This document shows positions 6,425-12,073 of a DNA stretch of 20,409 bases, piece after piece. This DNA comes from JACDAN01 sp046729215 (GTDB lineage: Bacteria > Actinomycetota > Thermoleophilia > Gaiellales > Gaiellaceae), in NCBI GenBank assembly GCA_046729215.1, contig JBKPGE010000217.1:1-20409 (forward strand). The letters are read 5' to 3'. The position numbers and the translations under genes are program-made. The notes below the pieces were generated by a model. That model saw only the letters and a program-made list of their open reading frames with translations, was not told where the DNA came from and made no database searches. The stretch's first letter is position 1; the number at the start of each line of letters is the position of its first letter.

Positions 6425-7113
6425 GCGCGACGGCCGTCACGCCCGACGAGAAGAGGCCGCTGACGATCGGGGCGGTCTGCACGCTCCTGCGCGAAGAGTT
6501 CCCGGACATCTCGATCTCCAAGATCCGCTACCTCGAGGATCAGGGCCTACTAGCGCCCCGCCGGACGCCCGGCCGCTATCGGTTGTTCGGCGAAGAGGAC
6601 GTCGATCGGCTACGAACGATCCTGCGCTTGCAGCGGGACGAATTCCTGCCGCTGCGCGTGATCCGGCAGGAGCTCGCCTCCTCGCTGGGGAAGGATCGCC
6701 GCCGCAGGGGCCGCTCGGCGCTCGCCGGCGAACAGGACGAGATCGAGCTCGGAGAGCTCTGCGAGCGGGCCGGCGTTACGGCGGCGTTCGCACGCGAGCT
6801 GGAGGAGTACGGACTGATCGAGTCCCGAACGGACGGTGGTGAACGCCTTTACGCCGAGCACGAGGCCGATGTGGCAGCCGTCTGCGCGAAGCTGGCCCGC
6901 TTCGGGATCGACGCTCGTCATCTGCGTGCGTTTCGCACAGCAGCCGACCGCGAGATCGGGTTACTCTCGGCAGTCGTGGCGCCGGCACTTCGTTCTCGCA
7001 ATCCCGAGCGCCGCCAGGGCGGGGTCGAGGATCTCCAGTTGCTGGCGGAGCACGCGCAGGAGCTCGCTCAGCTGCTCTACTGGCGCGGATTGGGCCGGGT
7101 CGTCTCCTCCTGA
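6421..7113 (+). CDS. ftsR: MerR-family regulator, FtsR-like
   Basis: The N-terminal winged helix-turn-helix (about 14-90) contains LTIGAVCTLLREEFPDISIS, KIRYLEDQGLL and PGRYRLF, and its arrangement matches mycobacterial/corynebacterial FtsR, a regulator of cell division genes such as ftsZ. Residues about 108-225 are a helical C-terminal effector or dimerisation region without the cysteines of metal-sensing MerR proteins. The gene sits directly after the GarA-like gene, the same order as garA-ftsR in mycobacteria, which supports the call. GTG 6421 overlaps the previous stop by four bases; its own TGA overlaps the apt ATG by one base. The dyad at 5647-5661 could be its autoregulatory site (inference). 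Confidence 0.75.
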   Translation: MSATAVTPDEKRPLTIGAVCTLLREEFPDISISKIRYLEDQGLLAPRRTPGRYRLFGEEDVDRLRTILRLQRDEFLPLRVIRQELASSLGKDRRRRGRSALAGEQDEIELGELCERAGVTAAFARELEEYGLIESRTDGGERLYAEHEADVAAVCAKLARFGIDARHLRAFRTAADREIGLLSAVVAPALRSRNPERRQGGVEDLQLLAEHAQELAQLLYWRGLGRVVSS

Positions 7114-7631
7114 TGGCGGTTGATCTCAGGTCGCACATCCGCGAGGTTCCCGACTGGCCGGAGCCGGGCGTCGGCTTCAAGGACATCAGTCCGCTCCTCC
7201 GCGACCCAGAAGCCCTCGGGCAGACGATCGACGAACTCGCGGCCTGGACGCGAGACCAGGAGCCGGATCTCGTCCTTGGCGCCGAGGCTCGGGGCTTCAT
7301 CCTGGGCGCGGCGATCGCGAAGGAGATCCCGTGCGGGTTCATCCCCGCGCGCCGCCCAGGCAAGCTGCCGCCGGAGACGGTCAGCGCGACGTACGCCTTG
7401 GAGTACGGCCAGAACGCGCTCGAACTGAACGCTGACGCGATCGGCAACGGCACCCGGGTCGTGATCCACGACGACGTGCTCGCCACGGGCGGTACGGTGG
7501 AGGCCATCGGCGGACTCGTCGAGCAGCTCGGGGGAGAGGTCGTCGGAGTGAACTTCATCATCGAGCTCGCGTTCCTCGGCGGCCGCGAGCGGCTCACGAA
7601 ATACCCCCTGCACTCGCTGATCTCGTACTGA
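7113..7631 (+). CDS. apt: Adenine phosphoribosyltransferase
   Basis: The 172-aa enzyme salvages adenine with PRPP to give AMP in the cytoplasm. The PRPP-binding motif VVIHDDVLATGGT is at 117-129, the N-terminal DWPEPGVGFKDISPLL is diagnostic of APT, and GAEARGFILG (56-65) is the conserved dimer/adenine-site segment. Length is normal for the family. ATG 7113 overlaps the stop of the MerR gene (TGATG), so it is the last gene of the four-gene operon. The convergent gene's stop lies 44 bases downstream. Confidence 0.93.
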   Translation: MAVDLRSHIREVPDWPEPGVGFKDISPLLRDPEALGQTIDELAAWTRDQEPDLVLGAEARGFILGAAIAKEIPCGFIPARRPGKLPPETVSATYALEYGQNALELNADAIGNGTRVVIHDDVLATGGTVEAIGGLVEQLGGEVVGVNFIIELAFLGGRERLTKYPLHSLISY

Positions 7632-7642
7632 CGCTTCGGGGA

Positions 7643-7671
7643 TGTCCCTAGCCGTGTCCAGGCACTGTCCC
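7643..7671. repeat. Short TGTCC-type repeats in the apt downstream gap
   Basis: TGTCCC (7643), TGTCCA (7655) and TGTCCC (7666) recur at 12- and 11-base steps in the 43-bp convergent gap. GGGATGTCCC could form a small hairpin. It may be a degenerate interspersed repeat or a weak two-way terminator; no T tract supports the latter. Confidence 0.3.
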
Positions 7672-7674
7672 TGA

Positions 7675-7890
7675 TCAGGTCGAGCGGCGCCGCGCGGGGC
7701 GGCGGATTTCGTCCTCGCCCCTGAGTCGGACGAAGAGGAAGATCGCGCACGCCGACAGCGCGGCGAAGATGAACGCGGTCCCTCCCTCGACCCCTACGGC
7801 GAGCATGCCGAGCCAGACGTAGAGGCCGAGCCCGAACGCCCAGAGAAAGGACGTCAGGCCCCGATCGAACGAAGGCATGCGGAGGTGCAT
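7675..7890 (-). CDS. Small two-helix membrane protein of unknown function
   Basis: The 71-aa protein has two hydrophobic segments, LTSFLWAFGLGLYVWLGMLA (about 12-31) and AFIFAALSACAIFLFVRL (about 39-56), and a basic C-terminal tail with RRPARRRST, so a hairpin with both ends inside is likely. No family is recognised. The frame stays open upstream to 8160, but that extension is Arg/Ser/Gln-rich and crosses the A-rich region and the candidate RNA gene. ATG 7890 is preferred because TAGGAT lies seven bases upstream, as at other leaderless genes of the window, and the hydrophobic part follows directly. Confidence 0.6.
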   Translation of the reverse strand: MHLRMPSFDRGLTSFLWAFGLGLYVWLGMLAVGVEGGTAFIFAALSACAIFLFVRLRGEDEIRRPARRRST

Positions 7891-7897
7891 GAGCGAG

Positions 7898-7903
7898 ATC
7901 CTA
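7898..7903 (-). promoter_or_regulatory. -10 box of the small membrane protein gene (leaderless)
   Basis: TAGGAT on the minus strand is seven bases from ATG 7890. The -35 region coincides with the DnaA-box-like TTATCCACA. Confidence 0.4.
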
Positions 7904-7915
7904 ACGCCAAGCCGG

Positions 7916-7956
7916 TTATCCACAGGTTGTGCGGATAGCTGTGGAAATGTGGAAAA
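7916..7956. promoter_or_regulatory. DnaA-box-like cluster
   Basis: TTATCCACA (7916-7924) is a perfect consensus DnaA box. TGTGGAAAT (7940-7948) and TGTGGAAAA (7948-7956) are weaker matches in the opposite orientation, and an A-rich run follows (7953-7964). No dnaA or dnaN gene is nearby, so a replication origin is not claimed; DnaA-dependent control of a flanking gene is an alternative. Confidence 0.35.
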
Positions 7957-8008
7957 AAGAAAAGTTTGCAAAGAGCGGAACTTTTGGGTTTTCGCCCCTT
8001 GTAGACCC

Positions 8009-8037
8009 TTGAATCTTGTCCGACCGGACCTTAGTGT
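8009..8037 (+). promoter_or_regulatory. Promoter of the candidate structured RNA
   Basis: TTGAAT (8009-8014) and TAGTGT (8032-8037) are spaced by exactly 17 bases, with an A-rich stretch upstream at 7953-7964. The expected start is about 8044. Confidence 0.5.
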
Positions 8038-8043
8038 CCTGCC

Positions 8044-8200
8044 TGCGTCGAGTACGGGACGCAAGTAGGCCGAAGCCGATCGTGAGGGCTGTAGCCGGAA
8101 GGCGAAAGTCAATGCGATCGGTGGACGAAAGCGGAATCGGCTCGGCGAAAGTTCTGCCACCGGAGGAGCTTCGGCTCAGCTGGTGGCAGAACTTATTTTT
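8044..8200 (+). ncRNA. Candidate structured RNA (small RNA or 5' regulatory leader), about 157 nt
   Basis: Between the promoter at 8009-8037 and the terminator at 8149-8202 lies a GC-rich stretch with no convincing ORF. It has consistent pairings: TGCGTC (8044-8049) with GACGCA (8058-8063), and CCGATCG (8076-8082) with CGATCGG (8115-8121). The outer pairing GCCGA (8069-8073) with TCGGC (8137-8141) encloses the second helix. Inside it are two short stems, GGC-TGTA-GCC (8087-8096) and GGC-GAAA-GTC (8101-8110). The hexamer CGAAAG occurs three times within the transcript (8103, 8126, 8146). It does not fit tmRNA, RNase P, SRP RNA, 6S or any riboswitch class I can recall. It could be an independent sRNA, or an attenuated leader of the sigma gene that starts at 8421. 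Confidence 0.5.
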
Positions 8201-8202
8201 AT
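8149..8202 (+). terminator. Strong intrinsic terminator
   Basis: AAGTTCTGCCACC (8149-8161) pairs over 13 bases with GGTGGCAGAACTT (8182-8194). The apical stem GAGC-TTCG-GCTC (8166-8177) has a UUCG tetraloop, and TTATTTTTAT (8193-8202) gives the U tract. The orientation is plus; no T tract lies on the other side. Confidence 0.7.
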
Positions 8203-8203
8203 G

Positions 8204-8230
8204 CCGCCGAAAGTCTCACGACTTCGGCGG
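8204..8230 (+). other. Second hairpin after the terminator
   Basis: CCGCCGA-A-AGTC (8204-8215) pairs with GACTTCGGCGG (8220-8230), with one bulged A and a 4-base loop. No U tract follows. From here to 8420 I see only a lone TTGACA (8306-8311) without a good -10 partner. Confidence 0.4.
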
Positions 8231-8420
8231 GAAGGCGCGGCTCGATTGGTCGCCGACCAGCTGCAGCAGGGAGTAGGGCGCGCCTATTAACTCCTTTCCT
8301 CCGACTTGACATAACATCGGTTACCGTGCGTTGAGCTATGCTCGCGGCCGGGCCTCGGCACGATGCCCACGCAGGTCGCTGTTTGGCATCGCCCTTGACG
8401 TGGGAAACACCAACTAGCCA

Positions 8421-9482
8421 GTGACGACCACTGAGATCGAGACCGTCCTCGGCAGCGAGGACGTTCGCCAGCTGCTGGAGACGGCGGAACAGACGGGCGG
8501 CGCCGTGCGCCAACATGAGCTGCACGAGGTGCTCGAGCCACTTGATCTCGACGCGCTCGAGCTCGAGGCCTTTCGACAGGAGCTGGAACACCGCGGGATC
8601 GAGGTCCTCGACGACGAGCGCCTGCCCGAGCGCCCGCAGCCGACGCAGCCCCAGCCCGTCCTCGTTGAGACCACCACGGACGCGTTGCAGCTGTTCCTGC
8701 GGGAGGCCGGCCGACACCCGCTGCTGACCGCCGCGCAAGAGGTCGAGCTTTCCAAGCGGATCGAGCGCGGCGACATGCAGGCGAAGCAGCGCATGATTCA
8801 GTCGAACCTCCGCCTGGTCGTCTCGATCGCCAAGAACTACCGGAACCAGGGTCTCCCGTTCCTGGATCTGATCCAGGAAGGCACGCTCGGCCTCATCCGC
8901 GCCGTCGAGAAGTTCGACTGGCGCCGCGGCTACAAGTTCTCCACGTACGCGACGTGGTGGATCCGTCAGGCCGTCGCCAGGGCCCTGGCGGACAAGGCGC
9001 GGACGATCCGCATGCCTGTCCACATCGTCGAGCGGCTCCAGAAGCTGAACAAGGCCGAACGGATTCTCTGGACGCAGCTCGGGCGGGAGCCGACGCTGGA
9101 AGAGGTCGCCGAGGAGGCAAGCCTTCCAATCGAGCAGGCCCGCGAGGTCAAGGCTGCGGCCCATGCGTCCACGAGCCTGGACCAGCCTGTCGGCGACCAG
9201 GAGGACGCGGTCTTCGGCGACTTCGTCGCCGGCGACGGGCCGTCACCGGACGAGCAGGTCGAAGTCCTCCTCCGCAGCCAGGCACTCGCGCGGGCGCTCA
9301 ATGCCCTGGGCGACCGTGAACGCCGCGTGCTGATCCTCCGCTACGGGCTGGACAATTCCGACCCGCGGACGCTCGAGGAGATCGGCCGCTGCCTGGATCT
9401 GACTCGGGAGCGGGTCAGGCAGATCGAGGGCCAGGCCCTGAAGCGCCTCGCCCGCCTGAACGAGATCGAGAGCGTCTCCTAG
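8421..9482 (+). CDS. RNA polymerase sigma factor, sigma-70 RpoD/SigA type
   Basis: The 353-aa protein directs RNA polymerase to promoters. Residues 1-75 resemble an acidic region 1.1. Region 1.2 is at about 87-118. Region 2 is at 125-200 and has NLRLVVSIAKNY, FLDLIQEGTLGLIRAVEKFD and KFSTYATWWIRQAV, the core-binding and -10 recognition surfaces. Region 3 is at about 200-275, and region 4 at about 290-345 ends in the helix-turn-helix TLEEIGRCLDLTRERVRQIE. The presence of region 1.1 makes it the better candidate for the primary sigma of the two here, but the short length leaves group 2 possible. The GTG start is fixed by an in-frame TAG two codons upstream. No good SD is visible. Its stop shares CTAG with the convergent sigma gene. 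Confidence 0.9.
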   Translation: MTTTEIETVLGSEDVRQLLETAEQTGGAVRQHELHEVLEPLDLDALELEAFRQELEHRGIEVLDDERLPERPQPTQPQPVLVETTTDALQLFLREAGRHPLLTAAQEVELSKRIERGDMQAKQRMIQSNLRLVVSIAKNYRNQGLPFLDLIQEGTLGLIRAVEKFDWRRGYKFSTYATWWIRQAVARALADKARTIRMPVHIVERLQKLNKAERILWTQLGREPTLEEVAEEASLPIEQAREVKAAAHASTSLDQPVGDQEDAVFGDFVAGDGPSPDEQVEVLLRSQALARALNALGDRERRVLILRYGLDNSDPRTLEEIGRCLDLTRERVRQIEGQALKRLARLNEIESVS

Positions 9483-10378
9483 GCCTCGAGATAGAAGCGC
9501 AGCTCCGGCGCGTGGCTCCGGAGATCGCGTAGCGCGCGCAGCTCCAGCTGGCGGACGCGCTCGCGGGTGACGCCGAGCTCCGCCCCGATCTCGTCCAGTG
9601 TTCTCGGAACCTCTCCGTCCAGGCCGAAGCGCAGCGTCAGCACTCGCTGCAGACGCGGAGTGAGGCGCAAGAGCGCCTCTGCAAGCTCAGCCGAACGGAA
9701 GTCTGTAGCCGCGACGTCTTCGGGCAGGTCCCAAGTTGTGTCCTCGATGAGGTCGCCGTACAGGCCGTCGCCGTCTCCGACGGGCGTCGCCAGGCTGACC
9801 GGATCCTCGACCAGCTCGAGCAGCTCACGCACCCGCTTGGGCGCGAAGCCGCTGTCGCCTGCGATCTCGTCCATCGTTGGATCGCGGTTGAGCTTCTGCC
9901 TGAGGATCCGTCGCGAGCGGAGCATCTTGCGTGCCTGCTCGGCGACGTGGATCGGCAATCGGATCGTCCGGCCCTGGTCGGCGACGGCGCGCGACACGGC
10001 TTGCCGGATCCACCACGTCGCGTACGTCGAAAGCTTGTAGCCCAGCCGCCAGTCGAACTTCTCGACGCCGCGGATCAGTCCCAGGTTCCCCTCCTGGATC
10101 AGGTCGAGCAGCGGGACGCTGGAGTTTGCGTACCTGCGCGTGATGGACATCACGAGCCGGAGATTGGATTCGATCAGCTTCGCCTTGGCCGCCTCGTCCC
10201 CCTCATCCTTGCGGCGCGCAAGCTCGCGCTCTTCCCGCGCACTGAGCAAGCGCCCGTCGCCAATCGCGCGAACATAGAGCTTCAGAGGATCCTGGAGCGG
10301 CGCCCTGTCGGGCGCGCCGGCTTCGTCATCCGGTTTGGGGAGAGGCCAGGCCATCGCGCCTTGTATCGGCGCGCACAT
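9479..10378 (-). CDS. Second sigma-70 factor (group 2, non-ECF)
   Basis: The 299-aa protein contains region 1.2 (DPLKLYVRAIGDGRLLSARE), region 2 (NLRLVMSITRRY, LLDLIQEGNLGLIRGVEKFD, LSTYATWWIRQAVSRAV), region 3 and region 4 (TLDEIGAELGVTRERVRQLE). Region 1.1 is absent, which suggests an alternative, stress- or growth-phase-type sigma. I chose ATG 10378 because GGGAGG stands nine bases upstream; TTG 10384 would be too close to it, and the ATG of MAWPLP eight codons further in has no SD. It converges on the other sigma gene with a 4-base overlap of the stop codons. An inverted repeat CCGAA-N5-TTCGG (10425-10439) lies in its upstream region. Confidence 0.9.
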   Translation of the reverse strand: MCAPIQGAMAWPLPKPDDEAGAPDRAPLQDPLKLYVRAIGDGRLLSAREERELARRKDEGDEAAKAKLIESNLRLVMSITRRYANSSVPLLDLIQEGNLGLIRGVEKFDWRLGYKLSTYATWWIRQAVSRAVADQGRTIRLPIHVAEQARKMLRSRRILRQKLNRDPTMDEIAGDSGFAPKRVRELLELVEDPVSLATPVGDGDGLYGDLIEDTTWDLPEDVAATDFRSAELAEALLRLTPRLQRVLTLRFGLDGEVPRTLDEIGAELGVTRERVRQLELRALRDLRSHAPELRFYLEA

Positions 10379-10424
10379 CCACAATGACCTCCCTCGTTTG
10401 AGCTATACCGAGGTTGGGGACTAA

Positions 10425-10439
10425 CCGAAGAAGGTTCGG
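10425..10439. repeat. Inverted repeat in the divergent sigma / amidotransferase gap
   Basis: CCGAA-GAAGG-TTCGG is a perfect 5-bp dyad in the 151-bp gap between the two divergent genes. It may be an operator; there is no further evidence. Confidence 0.3.
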
Positions 10440-10516
10440 AGCGTCATACCGACCAGGGGTCTCTCGGACGGCGTCGTACGCGCAAGGAGGCATACGGGGC
10501 CATCTGAGGTCGTTCC

Positions 10517-10522
10517 TAGGAT
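10517..10522 (+). promoter_or_regulatory. -10 box of the glutamine amidotransferase gene (leaderless)
   Basis: TAGGAT is seven bases before ATG 10530. The same hexamer at the same distance precedes the small membrane protein gene. Confidence 0.45.
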
Positions 10523-10529
10523 CCAAACC

Positions 10530-11321
10530 ATGTGCGGAATCGCCGGATACAGCCTGAAGCAAGAAGCGAGCGTCGGAAGGACGCTCGCAGCACAGGCCCT
10601 GCTTGCAGGCATCGCCGAGCGCGGCGCGGACGCAGTCGGTTACGCGCACCGTTCGCACGGCGGCCGTCCGATCGTACACAAGCGGCGCGCGGGCGCCAGC
10701 ACGCTGCTTCGGGAGCTCACGGTTCCCCAGGACGCCTCCGACGTGCTCATCCACGTCCGCGACTACACGAAGGGCCATCCGACGATCGAGGCCAACAACC
10801 ACCCCGTTCGCCACGGCGACGTGGTCGGCGTCCACAACGGGATCATCGTCAACGACGAGGAGATCTTCGAGCGGCACGGCTTCGAGCGTGAGGTCCCGGA
10901 GATGTCCGTCGACACGGCGGCGATCTTCGCGTTGGCCGACGCGTTCGGTTCGACGGGCTCGATCCTCGAGGAGCTCTGCGGCTCGTTGGCGTCGGCGTGG
11001 GTCGATGGTCGCGAGCCGGGGATCGTCAACGTCGCCCGCGGCGCGGCCCGCCCGCTCTGGATCGGTACCGCGGCGGAGGGAATTTTCTTCGCCTCGACCA
11101 AGCACGCGCTCGAGGTCTTCGAGCACTACATGCGCATGCCGCTCAAGAAGGAAGAGCTCGAGGAGGGCACACTGCTGAAGATCGAGGAAGGGCACGAGCT
11201 TGCCCGCGAGCGGTTCACGCCCGACCGCGACTTCGACGAGCGCCCTCTGCCGGCCGTGAGAGCTCCCAGGGAGCGCGAGAGCTGTCTACGTCTTCTGACG
11301 GCTCTTGCCGCCCTTGGCTGA
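10530..11321 (+). CDS. Stand-alone class II glutamine amidotransferase domain protein
   Basis: The 263-aa protein is an N-terminal-nucleophile glutaminase. Cys2 (MCGIAGY) becomes the catalytic N-terminus after Met removal. DVLIHVRDYTKGHPT, NNHPVRHGDVVGVHNGIIVND and GIFFASTKHALEVF match the glutaminase half of GlmS/PurF/AsnB. No synthase or phosphoribosyl half is attached, so it must either act with a separate partner or hydrolyse glutamine or a related amide alone. A leaderless -10 box supports the start. The last 36 bases overlap the 3' end of the opposite-strand repeat protein; the C-terminal tail from about 240 on is Arg/Leu-rich and probably dispensable. The substrate is unknown. Confidence 0.8.
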   Translation: MCGIAGYSLKQEASVGRTLAAQALLAGIAERGADAVGYAHRSHGGRPIVHKRRAGASTLLRELTVPQDASDVLIHVRDYTKGHPTIEANNHPVRHGDVVGVHNGIIVNDEEIFERHGFEREVPEMSVDTAAIFALADAFGSTGSILEELCGSLASAWVDGREPGIVNVARGAARPLWIGTAAEGIFFASTKHALEVFEHYMRMPLKKEELEEGTLLKIEEGHELARERFTPDRDFDERPLPAVRAPRERESCLRLLTALAALG

Positions 11322-11999
11322 GATCTTTCCGTCTCGCCCGACGCCGTTGCCGTCCTCGAGCAGGCGCTCGCGGATCAAGAACTGAAACGTCGACCAGGCG
11401 CCACGCCGGACGTCGAACATCCTGTACACCTGCCATTCGGTCAGAAGCGTCTCGTTTTCCTTCCGAGCCTCAGCCCATTCCTGGAACTTGGGCAGGTGGC
11501 CTAGCTCGAGCGCGAGCTCGCTGCCCTGATCGACGGCGCGCTCGAGCCGCTCCTCCCCGATCGGAACATCGAAGCCGGCCTCTCGCAACGCATTCGTGAG
11601 CGAGCCAAAGGTGTGCCAGTAGAGCGACTTCGAGGGCATCGAGCCGCGATGGTCGTCGAGGTCGCGGGCGGTCGGCGTGTGGCCGAGCTCCTCCCCTAGT
11701 TCGCGGAGCAGCCTCAGCAGCTCGTCGCGGGTCGCAAAGCGGCGCGGGACGAGGCCCGCCGCTCGTTTGGCGGCGTTCCAGCTGCCGAAGTGCTCGATCA
11801 CCGTCTGCGGGTGGACCGAGGTCCCCGGGTCGCCCGAGAACTCGCGCATCGACGGTGAGCGGCCCAGCCGGCGGGCACAGTCGAGTAGCTGCTCGACGAT
11901 CTCCTCGTCCGAGTAGCGCTTGCGGATTCCGGCCTGGAAGCTGGCTAGTGCGTCCCGGTCGAGGCTCTCGAGCACCTCACGCGCCGGCCTACGCGCCAT
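11286..11999 (-). CDS. Protein of homing-endonuclease-associated (HNH-linked) repeats, no nuclease domain
   Basis: The 237-aa protein is built of helical repeats of the type that accompany HNH homing endonucleases and are thought to bind DNA. Repeat 1 (about 29-82) runs YSDEEIVEQLLDCARRLGRS to HFGSWNAAKRAAGL. Repeat 2 (about 86-143) has DELLRLLRELGEELGHTPTA and TFGSLTNALREAGF. A more diverged third copy (about 150-222) has ELALELGHLPKFQEW. The tail is basic. No HNH catalytic residues or other enzyme motif is seen, so a DNA-binding or regulatory role is the best inference. The gene is divergent from murT, with a 74-base gap carrying both -10 boxes, and overlaps the amidotransferase gene tail to tail by 36 bases. 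Confidence 0.7.
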   Translation of the reverse strand: MARRPAREVLESLDRDALASFQAGIRKRYSDEEIVEQLLDCARRLGRSPSMREFSGDPGTSVHPQTVIEHFGSWNAAKRAAGLVPRRFATRDELLRLLRELGEELGHTPTARDLDDHRGSMPSKSLYWHTFGSLTNALREAGFDVPIGEERLERAVDQGSELALELGHLPKFQEWAEARKENETLLTEWQVYRMFDVRRGAWSTFQFLIRERLLEDGNGVGRDGKISAKGGKSRQKT

Positions 12000-12006
12000 G
12001 GCAATA

Positions 12007-12034
12007 AGAATAGAGCGAATTCGCCGAGATGCAA
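12007..12034 (-). promoter_or_regulatory. Promoter of the repeat-protein gene (leaderless)
   Basis: On the minus strand TTGCAT (12034-12029) and TATTCT (12012-12007) are 16 bases apart, and TATTCT ends seven bases before ATG 11999. Confidence 0.5.
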
Positions 12035-12060
12035 GTTCAGGCGAGCAGTACCCCGTGAAG

Positions 12061-12066
12061 TAGGCT
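12061..12066 (+). promoter_or_regulatory. -10 box of murT (leaderless)
   Basis: TAGGCT ends seven bases before GTG 12074. The -35 is poor. It lies back to back with the promoter of the divergent gene. Confidence 0.4.
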
Positions 12067-12073
12067 CACCGCC

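Noticed and set aside
6776..7750. Minus-strand frame of 324 codons opposite ftsR and apt
   Set aside because: Arg/Pro/Ser-rich and runs across two genes; no start context.
7916..7964. Chromosomal replication origin
   Set aside because: Only one perfect DnaA box and no dnaA/dnaN neighbour; recorded only as a DnaA-box-like site.
8085..8120. SRP RNA (CCGGAAGG resembles the GGAA tetraloop region)
   Set aside because: The flanking symmetric-loop bases (AGCAGC side) are absent and the helix does not extend.
7891..8160. 90-codon N-terminal extension of the small membrane protein
   Set aside because: Would cross the DnaA-box region, the RNA promoter and the candidate RNA; low-complexity composition; a leaderless start at 7890 is better.
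8044..8200. tmRNA, RNase P RNA, 6S RNA or known riboswitch
   Set aside because: None of the conserved cores I can recall (tRNA-like ends, P4 core, large central bubble, cobalamin, SAM, ydaO, glycine boxes) is present.
8199..9164. Minus-strand frame of 321 codons opposite the first sigma gene
   Set aside because: Antisense shadow of sigma regions 1-3; no family features.
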